DNA of 64,000 nt, taken from Panicum virgatum (lineage: Eukaryota; Streptophyta; Magnoliopsida; Poales; Poaceae). The translations under genes were made by a program, and so were the position numbers. The notes beneath the pieces were generated by a model. It ran no database searches. It saw only the letters and a list, made by a program, of their open reading frames with translations, and had not been told where the DNA came from. Shown here piece after piece: positions 11,967 through 24,300 of the stretch. The stretch is taken from assembly GCF_016808335.1 (NCBI RefSeq), contig NC_053146.1, forward strand, positions 37,072,470 to 37,136,469, written 5' to 3'. Numbering within the stretch: the first letter of the stretch is position 1; each line of letters starts with the position of its first letter.

Positions 11967-13285
11967 AATACCTCTGATATCACAATTTCAATGCAAGATA
12001 AAAATGTTAATTGGAATACAATGAATACACTGAATTTGGACGAAATCAAATGAAATGAAACTTTATAGCCCTTTCAATATGTTTCATGTCTTGGAAACAA
12101 TGTACACCTAGTTTTTAGGATGAGGAAACCTATCTCCTCTCTCTCCCTGAATATACGTTTTCAAAAAGGTGAGTACCATTATTGTCTTGATTTTTTAAAT
12201 TATTAATGCAAAATGAAAGCAAATAGCTCAACCAGATACCCTTAGTATTCTCATAGCTCAAGATCCAAAAGTTTATGTAGCTAGAAAATAAAATTATATA
12301 GCGAATACAGATGTGGATCCTTGTGCTCGACTTTCTATCTCTGTAAAAGAAACAAGTCATTTGCTTGTTGATTCCCTAATTTTACTACCAACTTATCTTT
12401 CTCTTTGCCTTATACGGTCACAAGCATGGGAATTATTTTTTATTTTTAACCTATCTTTAAATTTATTTTAAAATAACCCACCAAACAAATATTTGCAAAT
12501 TTAACGTTTTTGGTCACGCTGGTCCGTGTGGCATGATAAAAACAAATTGTCGTGACATATGCATTGGCGTGAGAAGGTGTACCACATTGGAGCGCATATG
12601 AGGGTGGTCTGCCAGTGCATATTCCACGTGTTAAATTTGTCACGCCACTCTCACCGGTGTGACAGTACAATCTTGTCATGCCACTGCACCGGCGTGACAA
12701 GATCTAGCCTTAGTAAAATTATATCTTCTTCATACAAATTTGGATGAAGATTAATTTTATATAAGAATTGTAGCTCTCAGCGAGATCTAAAACTTTGTAG
12801 TTTTGAGTTTTTTCATTAAAAATCACTAAAATATTTAATAATTAATTTAAAATTTAGACAACATATTAAACACTTGTGCCTCTGTCATATCATCTTTAAC
12901 TTGACATGTTCATCGTGGTTCCACTTCCACTTCCACCACTTAAGTTCTCTATAACATTGGATATGAAATGGCATAGACTAAATAATAATAATTCGATAAG
13001 AAATACAATGAGGAATCAAACTTAAGTTCCAAGAGGCCTGTATCCAAAGGAAGGCTAGAAAATACCTTCCACTTTTATATAATTATATAAATATTTTGTC
13101 AGCGAGTTACATATGAAATGTACAATAAAATTACCTTAAAATACATAAATCGGATCAAATGGAATAATTAGGAGCCTCTAAATAAAAGTGCAAAGCAAAA
13201 AGTAGAAATGGAATGCTTTGCATGGCTATGTACTTTATAACTTAAGAAACTAAAGAAAGCAATTATTATGCTGAGCATGATGTTC
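11967..13285. other. Intergenic AT-rich sequence
   Basis: This is the region between the start of the Rab3GAP-like gene side and the end of the cysteine oxidase gene. At 12510-12710 short GGCGTGAC / GTCACGCC words recur (for example ACCGGTGTGACAG and ACCGGCGTGACAAG), which looks like transposon subterminal sequence, but I cannot define ends. No coding region is supported. The last 150 bases or so are likely the 3' UTR of the minus-strand cysteine oxidase gene. Confidence 0.45.
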
Positions 13286-16200
13286 TCATAACTTTAAAGC
13301 AGGTCCTGTGTACAGGTCCCTTCTAATGACAAAGCTGTCACGGGGCTGGTATTCTTCAAGCCAAACAAATTCAGATCCCTTTGTACGGTTCAATAAAATG
13401 CCTGGAGAAACAATAGCAATCCCAAAGGCGAGTAAGATCCTGAATTCACATCAGAATCAGTAGATCAAGTGTTGTACATATATGTTCATGCATAAAGATT
13501 GTTACACTAACCCGATGGGTCTGACTTTGGGCAGCTCCGGAAGTAGGAGCAGTGCCTTCCACCTTCTGAAGAGTAAGGAGGTGTTAAAATGTCTAGGATA
13601 GCACATGGTGTGATGGCTTTGAAACCATGTATGTTCCCGCCTTCTTCTGGATGAAGAACCATGGCTCCACAAGGCGCCGACATTTCACCATCTCTTACAA
13701 CCTTCGCAGGTCTCACTTCAATTTACAAAACAAAGTATGCAATCAAAATTGATGGAAAGCACTGGACAATCAGAGCCATGTACTTGAAGGCATTCACTTG
13801 GCAATACTATATTTGAATACTGTTATATCAGAGGGCATTGGCAGGTCTAACATCCAAACAAGTTTGGGGTACTATATCAAAAGTTTGATTTTTGTACATT
13901 TTTGAACAACCTAAAAAGTTAAATTTAATTCGTCAGTGAAGCTTATCATAAATACCTATGATTAACGAAACCTTACCTTTTAGTAAGCTAAGAGGTTCAG
14001 CTCTATCAATCCAGTCATATGCTTTGACATGCACTGTGCCATATAAAACTTTGCTAAGTACAGTCATTCCAGGATGGTTGTGGAGTGGAATGATGGACGA
14101 TGCTGGTATGCAAAATATCCCAATCTGTACATTCATCATGAACGACAACAACCTTTAGAGGCAAAGGGTGAAGGAGGGCTGCTGAACACTTGAATGATGC
14201 AATGCAGAAAAAAAGATATATGGGCATATGAAGTTGTTAATGGCTTACTGAGAAGCTTTTGCACTCATAAATGTGACGGTATCTGATCGCAGGGGTGGAG
14301 GGAAAAACTCTTTTCCTGCACCGGGTTTGTGGACTCCGCCAAACACGTGCAGCTTGAGCTTCACTCTCTAGTCCAACATCACAAGGTGTGATCTTGTCTG
14401 CCAAGAAGTTTTGAACAATAAGAACAGATCTGTTGATTTTTTTGTGAGTCATGCTTGTGTCGTTTGAACTTTTCACAGTACTTTGACTTCACAACCAATA
14501 CATAATGTCAGTGACACAAACACGCTTTGTGCAAAATTATACTCTGTAACGAACATGACACCATTGATGCCATTTCGAGTGATTTTGGTGATCGAATGAC
14601 AACACAACACTTGGACTAATATGATTGTTAAAGATGACCATTCAGGCTTTTAGGTTCAAGTGATGACAAAGAGAAGATAGGCGTAGCTAGGCCCAAAGGG
14701 CCGCCCCCTACGGGGGTTCCGCTACCCGGTTAGCGGACGGGGGTCGAGGGGGAGCCGCCCCTCGCGGGTCTCAGGGCAGCGCCCTGAAAGCTCTTCGATT
14801 CAGGAGCACCGGAAGAACCGACGCCAGGGCATCGGAGCATCCGGTGGTAGTCGGAAGAACCGACGCCATAATACCTTGGTGCAGAAAGGAATCGAAGCCA
14901 AGTCAGCCTATAGGCACCGGTTGAACCGACGGTCCAAAATAGTGCATCGGTGCATTGGGCGTCCTATGTACCAGAGACGATGTCAAGCGCCCAGGAGAAG
15001 TTTCTTCAGCACCGGTTCAACCGACGGTGCATCGGAGCATACCGTCGGTGCATTGGCCGTCCTTTGTACCAGAGACGATGTCAAGTGCCCAGGAGAAGTT
15101 TCTTCAGCACCGGTTCAACCGACGGTGCATCGGTGCATACCACCGGTGTAATGACGTCAGCGTTCAGGAGAAGATTCTTTCAGCACCGGTTGAACCGGTG
15201 AGGCATCGGTGCATTGCATCGGTTCAACCGGTGGTCTCTGCGTCAGCTGTCAGGACTTCAACGGCTACTTCATGTTGTGAGTGACCGGATGAACCGACGC
15301 TACCCCACCAAGAGGCATCGGTTCTTCCGGTGATACGCAGATTTTCAGCTAACCGTTGGAGCAACGGCTACAAGACTTGGTGGCCTATATATATGCCTCA
15401 CCCCGTCCATTTGAAGTGTGCTGGAGTTGCTGAACATCCCAAACACACCCAAGAACATCTCCAACCACCATAGAGCTTCATTGTACATCATATAGGCTTA
15501 AGCACACTTGTGAGAGTGCTTAGTGCTTGTTTAGGGATTAGTTCTTGCGAGAGCTCCCTTGAGAGAAGTCTTGCTGCGGCAAGCAACTTGTGATCCGTCG
15601 TGTGACCCTCCGTCTTGGTGTGGAGTGGCAACGACACTTTGTGCGGGGGAAGAGGAGGCCCCCTCCTTGGTGGAGAAGCTCCGTAGTGGATTTCGGCCGG
15701 GTGACCGAGAGAGACGGTGGCGGTGCACGAGACTCGGTGTCTTGTGGGCACTTGCCTTTGCTTGCCGGCATCGCCATTGGTGGCGTAGTGCAAGACGGTG
15801 ATCGGAAGAGCCTCGGTGTCCCGTGGACGTAGGCGTTTATGCCGAACCACGTTACATGGCCGTGTCTACTCGGGAGTTTGCATCTCTCTTGCACTTACCT
15901 CTTTACTTACCGCATTACGTTTCCGCACTTACTCTACCTTGCATTCTTTTACTTTCCTAGTTAGTTTGATTAGGATTAGCTAGGTTGCAAGTCTTTTTAG
16001 GGGTAAGTAGAGAGTAGCATAGATAAACCTTAGTCATAACTAGCATGCGTAGGACGTGTTAGGTTTATCTTATGCAAGTAGTTTGAGCCCTAGGTTAAAA
16101 AGCGATTAGCGACCCTATTCACCCCCTCCCCCTCTAGGGTCGGACACCCCGGTGATCCTTACATACTCTCACTCCATAAAAGTTTTCTTGGTTCTAATTG

Positions 16201-16384
16201 ATATTGTGTCCTCCAGCTTGGATTTTCTGAATATTATGTCAATACCAGAAGGTAGGTAGTAGTTCTTACCTAATACAACACGGACTTTATCGATGGCTTC
16301 AGAAGATATAGGTCCCTTTTCAGATAATGATCCTTTACAGACCTCATAAAGCTTCTGGATCCCACCCATAGTAGTCGAAGGCAT
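13286..16384 (-). CDS. Plant cysteine oxidase (PCO/ADO-type thiol dioxygenase)
   Basis: Five exons on the minus strand: 16384-16270, 14397-14249, 14124-13977, 13715-13512 and 13401-13286, giving 243 aa with all junctions in frame and GT-AG introns. Plant cysteine oxidases add O2 to the N-terminal Cys of ERF-VII transcription factors and similar proteins, sending them to the Arg/N-degron pathway when oxygen is present; they act as oxygen sensors. The non-haem iron facial triad is visible as H103 and H105 ([10 protein letters not shown]) and H167 (GGNIHGF). D179 ([11 protein letters not shown]) matches the conserved active-site Asp, 12 residues after the third His as in Arabidopsis PCO4. The C-terminus keeps WLEEYQP...FVIRRDLY. 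The start [17 protein letters not shown] fits the family N-terminus. Intron 1 is about 1.9 kb, mostly a solo LTR; all coding features are intact. Confidence 0.92.
14545..16163 (+). mobile_element. Solo LTR (probable Sirevirus/Copia) in intron 1 of the cysteine oxidase gene
   Basis: The element starts TGTAACG and ends CCTTACA, so its ends are inverted (TGTAA/TTACA), and it is flanked by the 5-bp duplication TACTC at 14540-14544 and 16164-16168. At 1,619 bp it has no coding capacity, PBS or polypurine tract, so it fits an LTR left after LTR-LTR recombination. A TATA-like run lies at 15386-15394 with CAACGG 24 bp upstream (15362), after a cluster of ACCGGTTGAACCGGTG-like palindromes. Its own promoter points opposite to the host gene. 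The family assignment rests on this architecture and is an inference. Confidence 0.85.
14950..15150 (+). repeat. 98-bp tandem duplication inside the solo LTR
   Basis: Two consecutive copies, aligned on CCAGAGACGATGTCAAG at 14971 and 15069, give a period of 98 bp. Each copy contains one GCACCGGTTCAACCGACGG block, so the duplication increases the palindrome count upstream of the LTR TATA box. Confidence 0.85.
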
Positions 16385-16421
16385 TTATAACTTAAGACTA
16401 AACTAAGAAGTTTCAACCCTC

Positions 16422-16423
<2 letters not shown>

Positions 16424-16502
<79 letters not shown>
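16424..16502. repeat. (TA)n microsatellite just upstream of the cysteine oxidase start
   Basis: An uninterrupted run of about 39 TA units. It sits 40 bp 5' of the cysteine oxidase ATG (minus strand), so in its leader or core promoter region. It is expected to vary in length between individuals. Confidence 0.95.
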
Positions 16503-16504
<2 letters not shown>

Positions 16505-17891
16505 TTCACTTCGACAGAAGTTGTCTTTAAGCAAGACTGAGGTTTCCCTTAGAGCCTGTGTCAGTGAGAAATGAGTTGATTATAAAGACATGCCAAGTAG
16601 GATAAAGAGAAAATCAAGAGATGGACACATGCGTACATCAATCAATCGATGGTTCCTAAAAGACGCTGCACTCGTTGAAGGAAAAGAAAATTTGCATTCA
16701 CCCAGAAGGAAAAGAATCTACTTCACATTAAGATATCTACACAATTAGGACATCTTTACAAAGTCAAGACTAAAATCAACAAATCTAAAAGTAGATTTCC
16801 CAGGGCCATGACAAACATGTAGACAAAAAGAAAAAAAAACTTTGGATTGGACGGAACCAGGAAACAGAGGCGATGCAAAGGGATACCTCGGGTTCTTGGA
16901 AAAGGGGACGAGCCAGATGAGGAGGAGGGTCCTGAGACCTCATCTCACGAGCTCCTGTATGTGTGATCTCCCATCTTGTACTCTGATGCCCGGTCGGTAG
17001 GTAGACAATAGAGACAGTAGGGCGAATGGGCGTTGTTGAATTTTGGTGCACGCTGGAAGATAACCTTCTCCCTTCCGGCTCTAGAAGAGGACCGAAAGAG
17101 ACAGGGCAGTGACAGATTTGATATTTTCCTTTTGTGTTATTCATCCGTGCATACACACACTTTGCAGCTGGGAAGAGTACAGGCAAACAAATCTCATCGC
17201 ATTTATTAGTGGAGAAGTGGATTGGAGCGATCGTGTGACATCTCATCTCCTTACCTTGATATTCACACAGAGTGTTGTCTAAGAAAACAACTTTTTAAGC
17301 AAGGACAAAGCAATGGTCTGGATGGATGATGCTTTCTAGATTACGCAAAAAAGTTATGTTTGTTAAACTACGTGACATATACTGAGTATTAAGTTTTTAG
17401 TAGTTGAATGAAATCATAGATGCATGATCCGACCCTAGGTTCCTTTGGGCTATACTAGTATGTTTAGGTCTTTAGCCTTGCTATGCTTAATTAAGACAAG
17501 TAGAAGTCGAGTGATTGCCTATCACTCGCGAACTATAAAATCTCTTATTATGGGTAATTATTTACTGCAATTATTCACATAAAAAGTTGGGCTCGGGCAG
17601 GGATGAGAACGGTATGTGTGATGTTGTTGGTAAGAAGACGTAGCCTCGTTCATGTCAGATAAAGTCCATTGGTTGTTGGCTCTGTTTGATCAAGTTTGAA
17701 TAGTACTAATCATATTGGATTAATCGGTGGGGACTAGCTACTTGAGGGTTGAGGGGGCGGTTCAAGCATTTAGTAGTAGGTCAAGGGAAAGGTTGCCAAG
17801 TGTGGCTCGATGGAGCATGCACGTGTCATGCGGTTAGGTTTTTCCTTGCAAGGATCTAAATCGAGTCGATTCGCAGCACCTCTTGAATATG
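16503..17891. other. Upstream region of the cysteine oxidase gene
   Basis: Probably contains the minus-strand gene's promoter and 5' UTR. A 153-codon minus-strand ORF (17246-16785) has no motif I recognise and I do not support it as a gene. No terminal-repeat element is evident. The last bases (17892-17896, AGAAC) are the target-site duplication of the Sirevirus. Confidence 0.4.
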
Positions 17892-17896
17892 AGAAC

Positions 17897-19257
17897 TGTA
17901 AGTGCATTTGGCCCCCTAAGTGGGGTTTGATGATAATGACATGCACAATTAAGGAGCTAATGCATTTATTGAGTTATGAGCAGGATTTAAAATCATTGAA
18001 ATTGAAAAGAGCAAGTATCGACGCTAAATTCGATTAAGGAACGGTGCATGAGCTTTATTGAGGATTTTCATTAATTTTTATTTTGAATTTGAGTATAGGA
18101 AGCACCGTACTATTAAGAGGGATGCGAAACTACGGTCTGGACATACTATAGTGTCTAGAAAAGAAACTAACCATCCGATTCTCGACACGATGCACAGCTT
18201 GACACTAAACCTGAAAAATACAATATGGGTCGGAAGTTCTGACCCCCATCAGAAGTGTCTTGCTCCGTCCGACAAAGGGTCCTCGGCCAGCTGTTTTTAA
18301 CTGAGTCGGAAGTTCCGACCTAGGGTCGAAAGTTCCGACCCTCCCTCTCGGAGGTCCTGTGTAGTTTCCGGCAAACCCCTGCGGCTGTTTGAAAATGAAT
18401 TGGTCGGAAGTTCCGACCCTAGGTCGGAAGTTTCGATAAGCACATAAATCCTCAGCAACGGCTAGTTTTTGAGGTGGCTCTATAAATACCCCTTCACCTC
18501 TTCCATTCAGTGCTGCTGACTCGCCACGAACACACTTCCCTCTCAAGCTTCCAAAACACCTCCCCAACTCTTCCAAGTGCCAAACCCTTGAGTGGATCCA
18601 AGCAAGGGCTTGGGTGTGAGCTAGATTTGTGAGTGACCTTGAGTCCTTGACCTAGAGTGAGCAGCCACGTTCTTCTCAAGGCGCTAGAAGCATCTCCATC
18701 CGGCGATTCACGTTTGTTACTCTTGGAGCTTGCTCCTAGACAGTTCGGCGTCGCCCGTGGAGCGCCCTCTCGTGTGTGAGCGCCCCGGGATATTTGTATT
18801 ACCCCGTCCTTCGTGGACAAGAGCTAGTGAGTACTCAGTCCTCCTAAGTAGTGGATTGGGAGAGGATAAGGGTTATAGGGCAATCCGGCTCTTTGTGAGC
18901 TCCTCAACGGAGACGTAGCATCCTTAGTGGGTGTGAACTTCGGGAACAAATCCTTGTGTCATTTACTTTACTTGTTCTTGCTTGTTCATACTTGTTCTTG
19001 TTGACCTAGAACTTAATTTGACCCGATCTACTCTCTTGAGTTGTTCTAGTGCACAAGATCACTTGCAGGGTGCTCTCCTATGTACTGGTGAACTTTTGAT
19101 TCAAATAGTTTTTGCAGTTTCATATTTAGTTTTGAATTTCATTTAATTCGTAGTATAGGGGTCGGAACTTCCGACAGGACTAATTTCTGCGAAGAATTTT
19201 TCAAGTTTTGCAGGTTCGCCTATTCACCCCCCTTTAGGCATCACCAAGATCCTTTCA
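17897..19257 (+). repeat. Sirevirus 5' LTR
   Basis: 1,361 bp from TGTAAGTGCATTTGG to GATCCTTTCA. A TATA box (TATAAATA) is at 18481-18488 with CAACGG 25 bp upstream (18456). Upstream of it, from about 18228 to 18440, are several copies of GTCGGAAGTTCCGAC, a 7-bp inverted pair with one central base (clearest at 18305-18319). Another copy is near 19160. Confidence 0.93.
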
Positions 19258-19258
19258 A

Positions 19259-19271
19259 TTGGTATCAGAGC
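19259..19271 (+). other. Sirevirus primer-binding site
   Basis: TTGGTATCAGAGC directly after the 5' LTR is the usual initiator-tRNA-Met primer site of plant Copia elements. It overlaps or adjoins the LTR end by a two-base spacer. Confidence 0.9.
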
Positions 19272-19310
19272 CTAATATCTTGATTTAGGCTTAATCGCTA
19301 AGGGATATTG

Positions 19311-21373
19311 ATGTCTCAAAGCGGGGACGGCGCCGACGCCAACATTTTCGCCGCGCAAGATGTGGCAACCGTTCTGCCGGTTGTCAACGTCGGATCCACC
19401 GGGATCCCCTTCAACCCCTTCTTCGGAAGCCGGCCTCCCTCCATCCATGATGCGGGATCAAGCGATGAATCAAGCTCAAGTGAAGATGAAGAGGAGATGT
19501 CGGAAGCAAGGTGAAGGAGAAAAGAGAAGATGATGGAGAAGATTAAGAAGAAGGCGAGGAAATTGATGAAGCAAAGAATCAAGGAAGAAAAGGAGAAGCA
19601 CCCCTTCTTCGGCATGCATCAAGTTCCTCACAATTACGAGCAACAAGTGTACTCTTCTCCCCAATTTCAATCCATCCACTTGGGACGTGCTCCGTACTTT
19701 GATGGTACGGATTACGGGCCTTTGATATGAAAATGCACATCTATGGGCTTCACCCCTCGGTATGGGAGGTTGTGTGTGTAGGTGTGACTCCACCCATCAA
19801 CAGTGTTCCTATGGCCGAACAAACACAAGATTACTTCCGCAATGCGCAAGACGTAAGAGTCATCACCGGCTCACTTTGTATCCAAGAGTTCAACAAGGTC
19901 CGCAATGTTGAGATTGCCAAGAAGATTTGGGATACATTAAAGGAAGCTCATGAGGGCACGGATCAAGTTCGTGAAGGCAAGATGGATTTGTTGCAAGGAG
20001 AACTTGAGCACTTTGTCATGAATGATGATGAAACCGTGACTCAAATGTATGACAGGCTCGTGGTTCTAGTTTCGGATATTGCCGCTCTTAGAAGCACCGA
20101 GTGGGATGATCACAAGGTCACAAAGATGTTGCTTAGAGCGTTCACTCCAAGAAATCCTACACTTGCAACAATGATTAGAAGAGATCCCAAGTTCAAGACC
20201 AAGACACCAAATCAACTTCTTGGTGAGATTCTTCATCAAAAATTGATTGAGAGAGATGTGGCAAAGTCTCTTAGCCACAAAATGACCAAGAGTGTTGCAC
20301 TCAATGCAAGCCCAAGCATCCCGGTTGAGTCAAGTTCCAAAGCCATCAAGCCAACAAAAGAAGAGTCAAGTGATGGAGGATCAACCGATGAAGAGATGGC
20401 ACTTGTCATGAGAAACTTCAAGAAGTTCATGAAGAAGAAATTTCACAAGAAGGATGGCTATGACAAGAAGAAGCCAAATCATAGAAGATGCTATGAGTGC
20501 AAGGAGTTGGGGCACTACATTGCCGATTGCCCTAGACTCAAGAACAAGGAAAAGGAAGAGAAGAAATACAAGGAGAAGAGCAAGGACTTCAAGAATAGAT
20601 ATCAAGATTGTGCTCATGTTGGTGAAGAGTGGGAGTCTAGTCATGAAGAATCCGACAAGAAAGGTGTGGCATCACTTGCCATAACCAAGACCACAAGACG
20701 ACTCTTCAACAACATCTCCGATGATGAGGATGACAATCATTTTTGTCTCATAGCAAGAGGCAATAATGTACTAGCAACATCCTCCTCCACCTCTCATCCT
20801 TCCTCTACATCAAGTAGTGTAGAAAATGATTTTGATGATGAGAAAAAACAACATGAAGCTTATATGATCAAAGAATTTGGTAAGAAAGGTTTTAAAGAAA
20901 TTAAAAAGCTTATGGAGAAATTGGAGAAAAAGAAAGAGACACTCGATAGGCAAGAAGACTTACTCATCCAAGAAAAGGAGAGAAACCTTGCCTTAGAGAA
21001 GTCCCTTGCCGAGGAAAGAGCTAAAATAGAGAAGTTGTCCATTGACTTGTCTTTGGCCAATGACTCTAACAAGAGGATGTTGAAAGAGAACACCATGACT
21101 AGTGATTCTCTAGCTTCCATAAAGGCCACTAATGAGAAACTTCAAAATAGCTTATCAAGCTTGATGGTCAAATACAAAGACCTTGAAGTGAATCATAATG
21201 TTCTTTTAGAAAGCACAAAAACCCATTCCAAGGCAATTCCTAACTCCAATGTCTCCACAAGTGAAGGATGCTTCAAATGCTATAAATTTGATATACAAGC
21301 TTGTGTTGCTAACATGGCAAAGCTAGAGGAGTTGATCAAAGCAAAGATCTTGAAATCAAAAGGCTCAACATGA
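19311..21373 (+). pseudogene. Sirevirus gag (frameshifted)
   Basis: The gag polyprotein forms the particle and binds RNA. The N-terminal part is open from 19311 but ends at a stop at 19512-19514. Reading passes to a second frame (to 19730) and then to a third, open for 548 codons (19727-21373). That last frame carries the Copia gag domain (KIWDTLKEAHEG and nearby), a CCHC zinc knuckle at about 20490-20535 (CYECKELGHYIADCP), and a long Lys/Glu-rich coiled coil from about 20830 to 21230. This C-terminal coiled coil is typical of Sirevirus gag. At least two frameshifts make it nonfunctional as it stands. Confidence 0.85.
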
Positions 21374-24300
21374 TAGTCAAGAATGGCTATGAAGGTAATG
21401 TGAAGCCCAAGCCCAAGGTCATCTATAAGGATGGTAGGTATCCTACCATGAAGGATGGGCTTGGCCACTACAAGGAACCAAAATTAAGTGAGAGAAAGGT
21501 GGTCAAAGGCAAGGAAGTCCTTTCTTTCACCAAGGGTGGTAATCTTGGTGAATTGATGGACATAGCACATGGAGTGACCCCCTTGATCTCTACTTTGAAC
21601 AAGAAAAAAGTAGAAGCTCCCATCAAGTACAAGAGCACCATGATGAGCCTTCACCAAGCTACACTTCGGATTACATGGTGACTATGGATCACAATGGCAA
21701 AATCGTGATCAAGTATGTTGGGGCCTACACAAAGAAGAAGATTCTAAGGAGTGTGTGGGTTCCCAAAATGTATCCATCTAACCTACAAGGACCCAAATCT
21801 ATTTGGGTACCTAAATTCCAAGCATAATTTGTTTTGTAGGAATATTCCTCCGGTGGCACCGCTTGATTGCTTGATAGTGGATGCTCAAATCATATGACCG
21901 GAGAGAAGAATTTGTTCACCTCAATTGAATATGACAACATTCCAAAGGAAACCATTGTCTTTGGAGATAATAGCAAGGGTGAGGTAATTGGATTGGGTAA
22001 GATAGCTTTAACTCATGACAATTCAATTACAAATGTTTATCTTGTTGAAACTTTGGGGTACAATTTGTTGTCCGTTTCACAACTTTGTGGTATGGGTTAC
22101 AATTGTCTCTTTACTAACGAGGGTGTGACCATCCTTAGAAGGGACAATTCCTCTATTGCTTTTATGGGTCAATTAAAGGGCAAACTCTATATTGTGAACT
22201 TTTCAACAGAAAAGGTTGAGCCCAAGACTTGTATGGTGGCTAAATCTGACATGGGTTGGCTATGGCACCGCCGACTAGCCCATGTTGGAATGAGGAACTT
22301 GGCCAAGCTTCAAAAGAAAGGGCACATCCTAGGACTAACCAATGTTGTGTTTGAGAAAGATAGGTTGTGTAGCGCATGCCAAGCCGGGAAGCAAGTTGGT
22401 GCTCCACATCCTGCCAAGAACATTCTCACTTCTACAAGGCCGCTAAAGCTTCTACACATGGATTTATTTGAACCCAGCGCTTACATAAGCATTGGCGGTA
22501 ACAAATATGGTCTTGTAATTGTTGATGATTTTCCCCGCTTCAGTTGGGCGTTCTTTTTGCAAGATAAGAGTGAAGCTCAAGGGATAGTCAAGAAATTCAT
22601 AAGAAGAGCTCAAAATGAATATGAGTTGAAGATCAAGCATGTTAGAAGTGACAATGGCTCGGAATTTTGGAATACAAATGTTGAAGAATTTCTAGATGAA
22701 GAAGGAATCAAGCATGAATTCTCTGCTCCATACACTCCTCAACAAAATGGCATTGTGGAGAGGAAGAATAGAACCTTGATCGAAGCCGCAAGAACCGTGC
22801 TTGATGAGTACAAGACCCCGGATAGCTTTTGGGCCGAAGCAATCAACACCGCTTGCCATGCAATCAACCGCCTTTACATCCACAAGTACTTGGGCAAGAC
22901 TCCATACGAGATAATCACCGGTAACAAACCTAAGGTGCATTACTTTCGAGTTTTTGGTTGTATGTGTTTCATATTTAACAAGAAAACCAAAACCTCAAAG
23001 TTTGCGCCAAAGGTAGATGAAGGTTTTCTACTTGGTTATGGTATTAACGAACATGCCTATCGTGTCTTCAACAAAACCTCCGGTTGTGTTGAGGTCACGG
23101 TAGATGTGAAATTTGATGAATCCAACGGCTCTCAAGTAGAGCAAGTTGATAAGAACCTTATAGATATGGAGGAACCACCAAGTGTTTCTATCACGAGGAT
23201 GGGCTTGGGTGAAGTGAGACCACGTGAATCAAGCACTCAAGCCCCGATTGAGCAAAGCAACAAGGATCAACCATCATCATCAACAAGAGTTGAACCACCA
23301 AGCTCTCAAGTTCCTCAAGATCATAGTCAAGCTCTTGGTGATGATCAAGATCAAGGCAATGATCAAGAGGGAGCTCAAGTAGAAGCAACTCAAGGAGATG
23401 CACCTAGAATTGATAATGATGATGATGCTGGACCAATTCAACCTCAATCACAAGTGCCACAGCCAAGAGTCCATCAAAGTATTTAACAGGATCATCCCGT
23501 TGACAACATACTTGGGAGTATTCGAAGAGGGGTAACTACTCGTTCACATTTAGCTACATTTTGTGAGCATTACTCGTTTGTCTCCTCTTTGGAACCTCTT
23601 AAGGTAGATGAAGCTCTTGATGATCCGGATTGGGTGATGGCAATGCAAGAAGAATTGAATAACTTCACAAGAAATGAAGTTTGGGAATTGGTGGAACGCC
23701 CTAAGCAAAACGTGATCGGCACCAAGTGGGTCTTTAGAAACAAACAAGATGAACATGGTGTCGTCACAAGGAACAAGGCGAGGTTAGTTGCACAAGGTTT
23801 CACCCAAATTGAAGGTTTAGATTTTGGTGAAACCTATGCACCCATAGCCAGGCTTGAGTCAATTCGAATATTATTAGACTATGCTACTCACCATGATTTC
23901 AAGCTATATCAAATGGACGTGAAGAGTGCATTTTTGAATGGCTCCCTATCCGAGTTGGTGTACGTTGAACAACCGCCGGGTTTTGAAGATCCCAAGCATC
24001 CAAATCATGTGTACAAGCTCCATAAGGCGCTCTATGGGCTTAAGCAAGCTCCTAGAGCATAGTATGAATGCCTTAAGGATTTTCTACTCAAGAACGGTTT
24101 TGAAATGGGCAAAGCCGATTCTACTCTCTTTACTCACAAAGTTGATAATGATATATTTGTGTGCCAAATATATGTCGATGACATTATATTTGGCTCAACT
24201 GACCAAAATTTTTATGAAGAGTTTAGTAGGATCATGACCAAGAGATTTGAAATGTCTATGATGGGTGAATTGAAGTTCTTCCTCGGTTTTCAAATCAAGC

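Noticed and set aside
14876..15284. ORFs of 83-109 codons in the cysteine oxidase intron
   Set aside because: They follow the 98-bp tandem duplication and palindromes of the solo LTR; no coding evidence.
16785..17246. 153-codon minus ORF upstream of the cysteine oxidase gene
   Set aside because: No recognisable motif, no conserved start, ends in low-complexity Phe; more likely leader or promoter sequence.
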